From an uncultured Pseudomonadales bacterium (GTDB lineage Bacteria; Pseudomonadota; Gammaproteobacteria; Pseudomonadales; Porticoccaceae), in the NCBI GenBank assembly GCA_943788895.1, contig CALSRZ010000003.1, positions 62,001 to 126,000 of the forward strand: a DNA stretch of 64,000 nt, written 5' to 3'. A program made the translations under genes and the position numbers. The notes below the pieces were generated by a model. It ran no database searches. It was given only the letters and a program-made list of their open reading frames with translations, and was not told the DNA's origin. Positions within the stretch are counted from its first letter, which is position 1, and the number at the start of each line of letters is the position of its first letter. Below, one piece after another: positions 1-10,812 of this stretch.

Positions 1-159
1 CGCGATCTGAGCTACAAAAAAGGTGATGAGATTGGCCGCTTTAAGTTTGGCTCTACCGTTATTCTGTTATTCCCGGAGGACGGAATTCGCTGGCAGGATT
101 CATTGATGCCTCAGGCTGATGTTCAGATGGGCGAAAAGATTGCGGTTTTTAATAGTTAG
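1..159 (+). CDS. psd: phosphatidylserine decarboxylase, C-terminal end (partial)
   Basis: This is the last 52 codons of an open frame that enters from the left edge and ends at a TAG at 157-159. The peptide contains GRFKFGSTVI, the C-terminal Psd block. In this family the pro-enzyme cuts itself between the Gly and Ser of an LGST-like motif (here FGST) to form the pyruvoyl group that decarboxylates phosphatidylserine to phosphatidylethanolamine at the inner membrane. The motif lies about 40 residues from the C-terminus, as in the Escherichia coli enzyme. The gene converges on the HD-GYP gene with only 16 bases between the stops. Confidence 0.88.
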   Translation, partial: RDLSYKKGDEIGRFKFGSTVILLFPEDGIRWQDSLMPQADVQMGEKIAVFNS

Positions 160-175
160 AGAGCGCTAAAGGAAA

Positions 176-1627
176 CTAGAGAGAAAGCCGCTGCTTAAGG
201 GCGGAGAGAAAGCCGCCACTTGATGCTGCCTTTGCGCCTCCCAATCCACCTCCCAATGCCAGCAATCCAGACATAGGGGTATCGAAGGGCTTGGCTATCA
301 GTCGATTTAATAACTGATCATCAACATTCAATTTCTCTGGGTCAATATCTCTGATAATCGCCAACTTGCTTACCTCAAAGGATCGACGAGCGCCAAAGTT
401 ACGCAGCTGAGCGCGAGATTTTTCTTCATTTTTGAGGTCGACAAAAATATAGTTCGGTTCATCAGCGCTGTTTTCGCTCTTCTCAAACACTGCCACTCTG
501 GGTGACAGTCGTGATTTCGGGTTTTGCTCAACCACCATTCCCCTATCGCCAGTGGACAACTCGACCACTGTTCCAGCGGGATAGAGTCCCACCGAGCGGA
601 TAAATTCAATCACCAGATCTTCAGCAAAATCCTGACCACGAAGTTCGTAGAGCCTGCCGGTTGCTTTGGATGGAGTAAGAGTCTCGGCTACTTCCCGGGG
701 ATTACACAGGCGGTCAAATTCCGAGGCAATTCCAGCGATAGCGGCCAGAAAAGGGATTCGCTTTCCCGAACAGCCTTTGGGAAAACCACTGCCGTTATAG
801 CGCTCACAGTGAAATTTAATAATATTCAGCACGCGCCGATTATCAAAATCTGACTGCTTGAGGTTCTCGACACTGGCGCTAACAAAACTGCGGTATTCGG
901 CCTCTTCATCTGAATTTCTATCGACTTTGCGCAACAATGCGCGATCCATGCCAGCTTTGCCGACATCCTTTAGCAGGGTCGCCAGACAGAGGTCTTTTAA
1001 CTGTTCTATATCCAGGCCAATATGACGAGCAAACTGGGTAGCCCATAGAGAGGAGCGAATACTGTGATCGTGAGTATGGGGGTCTTTGGCGCGCAGCCTC
1101 AATAGCCAGGTAAAGGCATCGGGGCAGCGCACAACACTATCAACCATATCATCGACAGTCTCCTGGAGCTGATCGAGATTAAAGTGACCACCTTTGGTGA
1201 TTTGACGAGTTGCAACACTCAGGCACCCCACCAGATTATTCATCACTCGTCGCGCCGCCGGTATCTCTTTTGCCAGTTCAACGGTTTTATTGTAAATATA
1301 AGGTTTTACTACAAAGCTGCGCGGTGCAACGCTGCGGGGGTTTTTATTCGGATTGATAGGGCTGCTATCGACAATCACTGATGAGCGATTATTTCGATGC
1401 ATGGGGTTTGCTGAACCTGCGGTTTTCAGATCGAGGGGGGAAGCCCCTTTAGCCACATCGATATAGACATAATCACAGTAGGCTTTAACTCTTGAGGCGT
1501 CGGCGATACTCTTAATCATAAACCCCTGAATGGGAAATGGGGTTTCAGCCCAGGGCTTATCCAGTGCGGAAACAAACATTCCCACTTCGAGTTCGTGAAT
1601 AAAAACTTTTAGTTGCTGAAGAGACAT
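176..1627 (-). CDS. degenerate HD-GYP domain protein with N-terminal DUF3391
   Basis: The 483-residue protein has a DUF3391-like N-terminus (about residues 4-110) and an HD-GYP-like domain (about 150-350). HD-GYP proteins normally hydrolyse cyclic-di-GMP. Here the signature residues are altered: the HD pair is K220-D221 in LLKDVGK, the usual His-His-Glu is H273-C274-E275, and GYP is G281-F282-P283. The His expected in the segment between them is also not evident near residue 248. Surrounding scaffold residues such as NGSG and the GK of DVGK remain. The protein may therefore be a non-catalytic cyclic-di-GMP sensor or a scaffold, but that is inference. It lies downstream of hemE on the same strand, 133 bases away. 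The fold assignment is firm; activity is doubtful. Confidence 0.85.
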   Translation of the reverse strand: MSLQQLKVFIHELEVGMFVSALDKPWAETPFPIQGFMIKSIADASRVKAYCDYVYIDVAKGASPLDLKTAGSANPMHRNNRSSVIVDSSPINPNKNPRSVAPRSFVVKPYIYNKTVELAKEIPAARRVMNNLVGCLSVATRQITKGGHFNLDQLQETVDDMVDSVVRCPDAFTWLLRLRAKDPHTHDHSIRSSLWATQFARHIGLDIEQLKDLCLATLLKDVGKAGMDRALLRKVDRNSDEEAEYRSFVSASVENLKQSDFDNRRVLNIIKFHCERYNGSGFPKGCSGKRIPFLAAIAGIASEFDRLCNPREVAETLTPSKATGRLYELRGQDFAEDLVIEFIRSVGLYPAGTVVELSTGDRGMVVEQNPKSRLSPRVAVFEKSENSADEPNYIFVDLKNEEKSRAQLRNFGARRSFEVSKLAIIRDIDPEKLNVDDQLLNRLIAKPFDTPMSGLLALGGGLGGAKAASSGGFLSALKQRLSL

Positions 1628-1760
1628 AGCTTTCTACCAGATCTGTGCGACTAATATGCCAAAACACCTTGAACAAGAAATGTAACGCTTTGAACAATCC
1701 AAAAGCGTGTTCAGGTATCAGTTTTAACAAATATAGACTAAGAACTGGTCGAGCTATGGG

Positions 1761-2816
1761 CTAGTTTTCAGAAAATCTGTGAACTGCATCCACAAAGACT
1801 TTTACATTGTCCGGATCGATATCTGGCGTGATGCCGTGACCCAGATTAAACACATGTCCGGAACCCTGACCAAAGCCGCGCATTATGCTTTCAACCTGCG
1901 CTTCAATGGTGGCTGGATCAGCGCGCAGTACGGCGGGATCCATATTGCCCTGCAGTGCGACCTGATGACCAACGCGGCTCTTGGCTGCGGCAATATCCAT
2001 AGTCCAGTCGAGTCCCAACGCCTGACAACCTGTATCGGCCATGGCCTCTAACCAGAGGCCGCCGCCTTTGGTGAACAGAATCACCGGCACATCGCGACCG
2101 TCGTGGTGAGTGATTAAACCCTCGACGATCTTTTTCATATAGGCGAGGGAGAATTCAGCGTAGGCTGAGTGGCTGAGTGCGCCGCCCCAGGTATCAAAAA
2201 TCTGTACTGCTTGAGCGCCGGCACGAATCTGCGCATTCAAATAATCGATCACTGACAGTGCCAGCTTCTCGAGTAATTGATGCATTAATTCTGGTTGCGT
2301 ATAGAGCATGGTTTTAGCGCGGGCAAAATCTCTGCTGCTCTGGCCTTCGATCATATAGGTGGCCAGCGTCCAGGGACTGCCGGAGAAACCGATTAGGGGA
2401 ACACGCCCATTGAGTTCGCGACGAATCATGCTGACAGCATCGGTAACATAGCTGAGATCATTGGCTGTATTGATTACCTGAAGGTTTTCAATATCGGCTT
2501 TGGTACGCACTGGCTTGTGAAATTTTGGGCCTTCGCCAGTTTCAAAATAGAGCCCCAGTCCCATAGCATCGGGAATGGTCAAAATATCTGAAAACAGAAT
2601 TGCGGCATCCATTTCATAGCGCTCAAGAGGCTGCAACGTTACTTCACAGGCCAACTCGGTGTTTTTACACAGGCTCATAAAGTCACCGGCCTGGGATCTG
2701 ACTGCGCGATATTCAGGCAGGTAGCGTCCGGCCTGGCGCATCATCCACACTGGTGTGCGGTCGACTGGTTGGCGCATCAAGGCTTTTAAAAAACGATCAT
2801 TTTTTAATTCGGACAT
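1761..2816 (-). CDS. hemE: uroporphyrinogen decarboxylase
   Basis: This enzyme decarboxylates the four acetate side chains of uroporphyrinogen III to give coproporphyrinogen III, a cytosolic step of haem synthesis. The 351-residue protein has the usual family length. It carries the N-terminal signature [14 protein letters not shown] (about residues 26-39), which holds substrate-binding Arg residues, and the second signature [16 protein letters not shown] (about 143-158). An AAGGGA-like ribosome site precedes the ATG at 2816. It follows gltD by 37 bases on the same strand, as in Pseudomonas, so it may be the distal gene of a gltBD-hemE unit. Confidence 0.97.
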   Translation of the reverse strand: MSELKNDRFLKALMRQPVDRTPVWMMRQAGRYLPEYRAVRSQAGDFMSLCKNTELACEVTLQPLERYEMDAAILFSDILTIPDAMGLGLYFETGEGPKFHKPVRTKADIENLQVINTANDLSYVTDAVSMIRRELNGRVPLIGFSGSPWTLATYMIEGQSSRDFARAKTMLYTQPELMHQLLEKLALSVIDYLNAQIRAGAQAVQIFDTWGGALSHSAYAEFSLAYMKKIVEGLITHHDGRDVPVILFTKGGGLWLEAMADTGCQALGLDWTMDIAAAKSRVGHQVALQGNMDPAVLRADPATIEAQVESIMRGFGQGSGHVFNLGHGITPDIDPDNVKVFVDAVHRFSEN

Positions 2817-2853
2817 ACAATTCCCTTTTGATACTGGTGTAAAACGCTAAATT

Positions 2854-4290
<1,437 letters not shown>

Positions 4291-4299
4291 CTAATTGGC

Positions 4300-7200
4300 T
4301 TACTGCGGATTTGCATGGGCCTGAGCCAAAAGGCTGCTCAGACTTGCAGCTTTTGGCTTAACCAGCCAGAACCGCGGTGCATAATCAGAAAAATTATTAA
4401 TAATGTTTTCGCCCCATTGGCTACCAGTTTCTTTTACATGGTCGCTAATCATATTCTTTAAGAATACGCGATGGGACTCAGTTGCTTCGGTGGTGATGCG
4501 CTGTATATCGACCAGCTCCATATTGTAACGATCGACAAAATCACGATTCATATCCAGCACATAGGCAAAACCGCCGGTCATACCAGCGCCAAAGTTATAG
4601 CCGGTTGCACCGAGGATAGTAACAATGCCACCGGTCATATATTCACAGCAGTGATCGCCAGCGCCTTCGGCAACAGCCACAGCGCCAGAGTTGCGAACAG
4701 CGAAGCGCTCACCGACCTTACCAGCGGCAAAGATTTTGCCTCCGGTAGCGCCGTAGAGACAGGTGTTGCCCATAATTGGCGTTTCGTTGGAGGCGAATGT
4801 GCTGTTCTGCGGTGGGCGCAGTACCAGCTTACCACCGGCCATACCTTTACCGACGTAATCATTGGCATCGCCTTCGAGGTAGATTTCCAGACCACCGGCA
4901 TTCCAAACACCCAGTGACTGTCCTGCAACACCTTTCAGATTGAGCCTGATGGGTGACTGGGACATACCTGTATTGCCGTAGCGCTTGGCTATCTCACCGG
5001 ACAGTCGCGCGCCGATTGAGCGATCACAGTTGCCGACATTAAAGTCAAAGCTTCCGCCAGTTTGGGCTTCAATGCTCGGCAGTGTCTGCTCAACCATCTT
5101 CTCTGCTAGCTGGCCTTGATCGAAAGGATTGTTTTTCGGCTGAGAACAGGTCTGCGGTTTGCCTTCCAGTTCTGAGCGATCTTCAAGCAGCGGTGACAGT
5201 TCAAGATGCTGCTGTTTGCTGGTTTCACCCGGCAGTGTTTCCAGCAGATCAACTCGACCAATCAATTCTTCGAGGGTAGCGCACACCCAACAGGGCTAGC
5301 CACTCTCGTGTCTCCATAGCGATAAACTTAAAGAAGTTGGTCGCCATGGCTACAGTACCGCGGTAGTGATCATTACGCAGACGACTATCCTGGGTTGCAA
5401 CACCGGTTGCACAGTTATTCAGGTGGCAGATACGCAGGTATTTACAACCCAACGCGACCATTGGGCCGGTGCCGAAACCAAAGCTTTCAGCGCCGAGAAT
5501 CGCCGCTTTAACCACATCGAGACCGGTCTTTAAGCCACCGTCGGTTTGAACTCTAACCTTGTCGCGCAGATCGTTGGCGCGCAGGGTTTGGTGAGTCTCT
5601 GTCAGGCCCAGCTCCCATGGAGAACCGGCATGACGGATTGAACTGATCGGGCTGGCCGCAGTACCACCGTCATAACCGGAGATGGTAATCAGATCGGCAT
5701 AAGCTTTTGCCACACCTGCAGCAATGGTGCCAACGCCGGGGCGCGAAACCAGTTTGACTGATACCAGCGCATCTGGATTGACCTGCTTGAGGTCAAAGAT
5801 CAGCTGGGCCAGATCTTCAATAGAGTAAATATCATGGTGCGGTGGCGGTGATATCAATGTGACACCTGGCACCGAGTAACGCAGACGAGCAATCAGGTCA
5901 TTGACCTTGCCACCTGGCAACTGTCCACCCTCACCGGGCTTGGCACCCTGAGCAACTTTAATCTGCAGTACTTCTGCACTGGAGAGATAAGCTGGGGTTA
6001 CACCAAAACGACCGGATGCAATCTGTTTGATCTTGGATGATTTGATCGTGCCATAACGGGCTGGATCTTCACCACCTTCACCGGAGTTTGAGCGACCACC
6101 GAGGCCGTTCATCGCTTCAGCTAATGATTCATGGGCTTCAGGTGACAGTGCACCCAGTGACATACCGGCTGAGTCAAAGCGCTTAACAATGGCTTCCATT
6201 GGCTCTACAGATGCCAGATCAATCGGAGTAACTTTGTCGCTGAGCTTAAGCAGGTCACGCAAAGCGGCTACTGGTCGCTTGTTAACCAGATCGGCATACT
6301 CACCCCAGGCTTTGTAGTCATCATTCTGCACGGCTTTGTGCATTGTTTGAACAACATCCGGGTTATAGGCGTGGTATTCCTGACCGTGAACATATTTAAG
6401 CAGACCACCGGGCTCAATTGGCTTGCGTAATTTCCAGGCCAATTTACTGAGTTCAGTCTGATCTATCTCTAGATCACTAAAATTTGCACCTTCAAGACGA
6501 CTGACAAGACCGGGGAAACACAGATCAATCACTTCACTGTTGAGGCCAATAGCCTCAAATAACAGTGCGCCTCGATAAGAGGCAATGGTTGAAATACCCA
6601 TCTTCGAGAGTATTTTCAGCAGGCCTTTATTGATGCCTTTGCGGTACTGTTTGAACGCTGTATCTACATCGACAAGCAGTTCGCCACTATCGATAAGGTC
6701 ACAGAGCACATGGTAGCTCAGGTAGGGATATACCAGCGATGCACCACAGCCGATCAATGTTGCGATCTGGTGTGAGTCTCTGGCGTAACCGGTACTGGCA
6801 ACTATATTGGCATCACTGCGCACACCCTGTTCAATCAGGTAGTTGTGGACAGCACCTACAGCCAGCAAAATATGAATCGGCTGCTTGCCTTCACTGATAT
6901 TGTGATCGGAGAGAATACAGATCACTGCACCGTTGCGAACGGCATCGGCAACTTCTTCACAGAGACGTTTGATTGCCTGCTGAAGATTTTCTTCTGCAGC
7001 ATCGTAGTTAAGGGCAAACTTAACCACGGGGAACTGTTCAAATTCGTTGCGCTTTAACGCGTAGTATTTGCGTGGAGAGAGCACTGGGCTGGAGAGTCCA
7101 ATGCGCGTTCCCATATAGGGGTTCTCTTCAAAAATACTCTCTTCGCGACCCAGCTCAACACCCAGCGACATAACAATTGCTTCACGCAATGGATCTATTG

Positions 7201-8758
7201 GTGGGTTGGTTACCTGGGCAAACTGCTGGCGGAAATAATCAAAGACATTGCGATGCTTTTTCGACAATACGGCCATAGGCGTATCATCACCCATTGAAGC
7301 GGTCGCTTCCTGACCACCTTCAGCCAATGGTCTCAGCACCTGATCTCGCTCTTCAAAGGAGACCTGAAACATCTTCATATAACATTTAATTTCTTCGCGG
7401 CTCAGTGTCCCTTCAATATCGATGCTGTCCATATCAAAGCTGGATTCAATCGCGTAGCGACCTTCATTGAGCCACTGTTTGTAGGGGTGGCGAGCGGCTA
7501 GTTGATCTTCGATCTCATCGCGGAAGAGTATTCTGCCCTCCTGAGTATCAATCGAGAGAATATCACCGGGCCCCAAGCGACCTTTGGCAACTACATCTTC
7601 CGGACGGTAGTCGTAAACGCCAACTTCAGAGGCAACCGTAATTACATCGTCGTTGGTAATTACCCAGCGAGAGGGACGCAAACCATTGCGATCCAGAGTA
7701 CAGACTGCAAAACGACCATCGGTAATAACCAGGCCAGCTGGACCATCCCAGGGCTCCTGGTGCTTCGACAGATAATCATAGAGTGCGCGGTGATCCGGAT
7801 TTAGATCTTCCACATTTTGCCAGGCAGGTGGAACCAGTGTACGCACAGCCAAGTGCAGGTCCATACCACCGGTAACCAGCATTTCCAGCATATTGTCCAG
7901 GCTTGAGGAGTCAGAGCCGACACGGTTAACCAGTGGTGCGGCTTCTTTGAGATCCGGCAACAGCTCAGAGCTATATTTTGGTGTACGCGCCACAGACCAG
8001 TTGCGGTTGCCCATAATAGTGTTGATCTCACCGTTGTGAGCCAACATTCTGAAAGGCTGGGCCAGTGGCCAGCGCGGCATGGTATTGGTTGAGAAGCGCT
8101 GATGGAAAACACAGATAGCGGTTTCCAAACGCTCGTCAGCAAGGTCGAGATAGAAGCCCGGTAGATCTACCGGCATCATCAGGCCTTTGTAGCTGAGGAT
8201 TTTGGTACCCAGGCTGGCAATATGAAAGAGATCGTCTTCAGTTAACTGCTTTTCAGCCTTGCGGCGACCCATATAGAGGCGAGCGCTAAAATGCTTTTCA
8301 TCGGCAATATCGCCAGGCGCGATAAATACCTGTTCAAAAGCAGGTAGCGATTCCACTGCGATTGGGCCGAGACAGTTGCTGTCGGTGGGAACTTCACGCC
8401 AGCCAAGAACCTGCAGCCCTTGGGCGCTGAGTTCCTGTTCAAGAATATTTTTCGCTGTTGCACGCTTCTCATCATCAGTATTAAGCATCACTGCGCCAAC
8501 AGCATAGACTTCAGGAAGCTCTATTTGCAGTGTTTCTTTAACCACTGTGCGCAAAAAGCTATCGGGCTTTTGCAGCAGAAGACCACAGCCATCACCGGTC
8601 TTACCATCAGCGGCAACACCACCGCGGTGGGTCATGCAGGTAAGCGCCTGAATAGCATTGAGTAACAGTTTGTGGCTGGGGTTACCCTTAATATGGGCAA
8701 TTAAGCCAAAACCGCAGTTATCTTTAAAATCGTCAAGCCGACATAAGCTCTGAGCCAT
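4300..8758 (-). CDS. gltB: glutamate synthase (NADPH) large subunit, interrupted by a +1 frameshift near 5275
   Basis: This is the alpha subunit of GOGAT. The class II amidotransferase Cys is C15 after a 14-residue propeptide ([10 protein letters not shown]). The FMN domain and the 3Fe-4S cysteines ([12 protein letters not shown]) are in the upstream part. The GXGXG beta-helix domain is in the downstream part. The frame that starts at 8758 runs 1169 residues and ends at 5249 after a non-homologous tail. The rest of the protein continues in another frame from about 5286. Skipping one base around 5272-5278 joins LALLGVR to [12 protein letters not shown], which gives a product of about 1485 residues, normal for the family. 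The break lies between the FMN/iron-sulfur part and the beta-helix domain. It could be a sequence error, a recent mutation or recoding. Confidence 0.9.
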
Positions 8759-9122
8759 AAATAAACTCTATTTAATTTCCAGTTTAAACTCTCAATTAAG
8801 CACTCTAAGAAGTACTAGGATATGCCTTAAAACAAGCATAAAAGAGTAAAGTGATGATAGCCAAAGATTGTAATATCAGGCTAAACAGACAAAACGGTGC
8901 GCATTCTACACTTTGATAGCACCTTCGACAATTATCTATACGTTTTGACAGCGGCTTTCAGGCTACTTTTAAGCCAATCGAGGGCAATATCTTCCAACCC
9001 ACCAAGTCCAGAGCGAATCTTTTTCGCCAAAACCGTCTATATCTGGAAATTTACCGGCTCGGAGACAAGCGCTAGAACTCTATTTAAAGTGCTTTTTGAA
9101 GGGCTTTTTAAAGCCTTGCCAA
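8759..9122. other. 364-base gap between gltB and aroB without a supported gene
   Basis: In Pseudomonas and many relatives a SPOR-domain damX-like gene sits between aroB and gltB. No such gene is seen here. The short open frames in the gap show no recognisable domain. The stretch just upstream of gltB is AT-rich (about 8760-8890) and presumably carries the gltB promoter, but no convincing -35/-10 pair was picked out. Confidence 0.5.
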
Positions 9123-10217
9123 TCAGCCTGAAATACAGGTCTGATTGAGCATTGTATCGAGATCGGCAACAGAGAATTTATCGCTTACAAAGGCATTGCC
9201 AAGACTTTTCATCAGCACCAGCCGCAATTGACCGTCGAGCACCTTTTTATCGCGAACCATAAGACGCATAAAGTCATCTGCCATCATGCCCGCAGGTGGC
9301 GCAACTGGCAGCGAGCAAGCCGCTAACAAATTCTTTATACGCTGCAGGTCAGCACTGCTTATATCACCGGCCATTAGAGATAGCTCTGCAGCCATCACCA
9401 TACCAGCAGCTACGGCTTCGCCGTGAATCCAGTCTTTATACTGTTGAAAGGTTTCGATCGCGTGGCCAAAGGTATGGCCCAAATTTAAAATCGCACGAAC
9501 GCCCTGCTCGGTTTCATCAGCGGCCACAACGCGAGATTTACTGGTACATGAAACTTCTACAGCATGGGCCAGAGCCTGCTGATCACGGTTTAAAAGCGCC
9601 TCTATATTGCTTTCCAACCATTCGAAGAACTGCGCATCTACAATCAGGCCGTATTTAATAACTTCTGCCAGACCAGCAGAAAACTCTCTATCGGAAAGTG
9701 TAGACAGTGTGTCGGTATCAATAATTACCGCCTGAGGCTGGTAAAAAGCACCGATCATATTTTTTCCCAGCGCGTGATTAACTGCGGTTTTTCCGCCCAC
9801 CGACGAATCTACCTGAGCCAACAGCGTGGTTGGTATTTGAATAAAGGCCACGCCGCGCTGATAGCAGGCAGCGGCAAATCCAGTCATATCACCGACCACA
9901 CCCCCACCGAGGGCGATCAATGTGGTTTTTCTATCGTGATGACTGGCGATCAGCTGATCAAAGATTAAATTGAGATTATCCAGATTCTTGTACTGTTCAC
10001 CGTCGGCAAGAATAACCTTATCCACCTGCAAGCCCGACAGCTGCTTTTCAACCAGCTCAAGATAGAGCGGCGCGATGGTTTCATTGCTGACAATAAGCAC
10101 CTTTTGCCCACAGATATGGCTGGCAATATCGGCGCGCTGAATTTCGCCTGAGCCAATATAAATAGGGTAGGATCGATCACCTAGCTGAACTTGGACTGTT
10201 TTGGATACTGAGGTCAT
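9123..10217 (-). CDS. aroB: 3-dehydroquinate synthase
   Basis: This NAD- and metal-dependent enzyme makes 3-dehydroquinate from DAHP, the second step of the shikimate pathway. The ATG at 10217 ([13 protein letters not shown]) gives 364 residues, matching the family. The open frame extends about 88 codons further upstream, but that part is unrelated sequence overlapping aroK, so it was left out. [14 protein letters not shown] is the NAD-binding and active-site region, and [11 protein letters not shown] carries metal-binding His residues. It follows aroK by 73 bases on the same strand. Confidence 0.96.
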   Translation of the reverse strand: MTSVSKTVQVQLGDRSYPIYIGSGEIQRADIASHICGQKVLIVSNETIAPLYLELVEKQLSGLQVDKVILADGEQYKNLDNLNLIFDQLIASHHDRKTTLIALGGGVVGDMTGFAAACYQRGVAFIQIPTTLLAQVDSSVGGKTAVNHALGKNMIGAFYQPQAVIIDTDTLSTLSDREFSAGLAEVIKYGLIVDAQFFEWLESNIEALLNRDQQALAHAVEVSCTSKSRVVAADETEQGVRAILNLGHTFGHAIETFQQYKDWIHGEAVAAGMVMAAELSLMAGDISSADLQRIKNLLAACSLPVAPPAGMMADDFMRLMVRDKKVLDGQLRLVLMKSLGNAFVSDKFSVADLDTMLNQTCISG

Positions 10218-10290
10218 GAAGCACTCTGACTTTTGATAATGTGGATAATTAGTGCGCCGCCAGATAGCAGCGCAATTTATCCCGCAGAGC

Positions 10291-10812
10291 TTAGCATAGC
10301 GCCGAAAGCGCTTCAGCCAGTTTTTTGGCCAGTTTATTCGGCTGCACTGAGCCTGAAGGAAAGACCAGGTCTGCCACCTGGTTATAGAGTGGATCACGGG
10401 TTTCAACCAGCTGAGCAATAACGGTTCGACGATCATCAACCTGCAGTAGCGGTCTGCTCTTGTCTCTGCGGGTGCGCTCAAATAGCTGCTCGGCAGTCGC
10501 CGACAAATAGATCACCTTGCCGCTGCGCTGCAAAACCTCTCTGTTTTCATCGCGTAAAACAATGCCGCCACCGGTCGCAATCACCGTTGGCTGCTCCTTG
10601 CCTGCCAGATCCACCAAAACTTTACACTCGCGGTCACGAAAGCCCTGCTCGCCTTCCATATCGAATATCCACTGGATGTCTGCGCCGGCCCGAGATTCAA
10701 TTTCAGTATCGACATCGACAAAAGGCAGATCGAGAAGATCTGCCAGATATTTACCAATAGTAGATTTGCCGGCCCCCATGGGGCCAACCAGGAATATATG
10801 TTGTGCTGTCAT
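10291..10812 (-). CDS. aroK: shikimate kinase
   Basis: This enzyme phosphorylates shikimate at the 3-hydroxyl in the chorismate pathway. The 173-residue protein begins [18 protein letters not shown], with the P-loop GPMGAGKS at about residues 10-17. DVDTEIE (about 33-39) and the shikimate-binding FRDRE near residue 58 follow, with TGGG near 80 and the lid R-R-DKSRPLL near 115. Its ATG overlaps the end of pilQ by 4 bases, which suggests translational coupling to the pilus operon, the arrangement known from Pseudomonas. Confidence 0.97.
   Translation of the reverse strand: MTAQHIFLVGPMGAGKSTIGKYLADLLDLPFVDVDTEIESRAGADIQWIFDMEGEQGFRDRECKVLVDLAGKEQPTVIATGGGIVLRDENREVLQRSGKVIYLSATAEQLFERTRRDKSRPLLQVDDRRTVIAQLVETRDPLYNQVADLVFPSGSVQPNKLAKKLAEALSALC

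Noticed and set aside
178-217. Repeated GAGAGAAAGCCGC at 179-191 and 204-216
   Set aside because: It lies in the 3' coding end of the HD-GYP gene and is only 13 bases long, so chance or local duplication explains it.
8897-9148. 83-codon plus-strand frame between aroB and gltB
   Set aside because: No recognisable domain, and it overlaps the aroB 3' end on the other strand.
9123-10481. Extended aroB of 452 residues
   Set aside because: The first 88 residues are unrelated to AroB and come from a frame within aroK; the ATG at 10217 gives the normal length.
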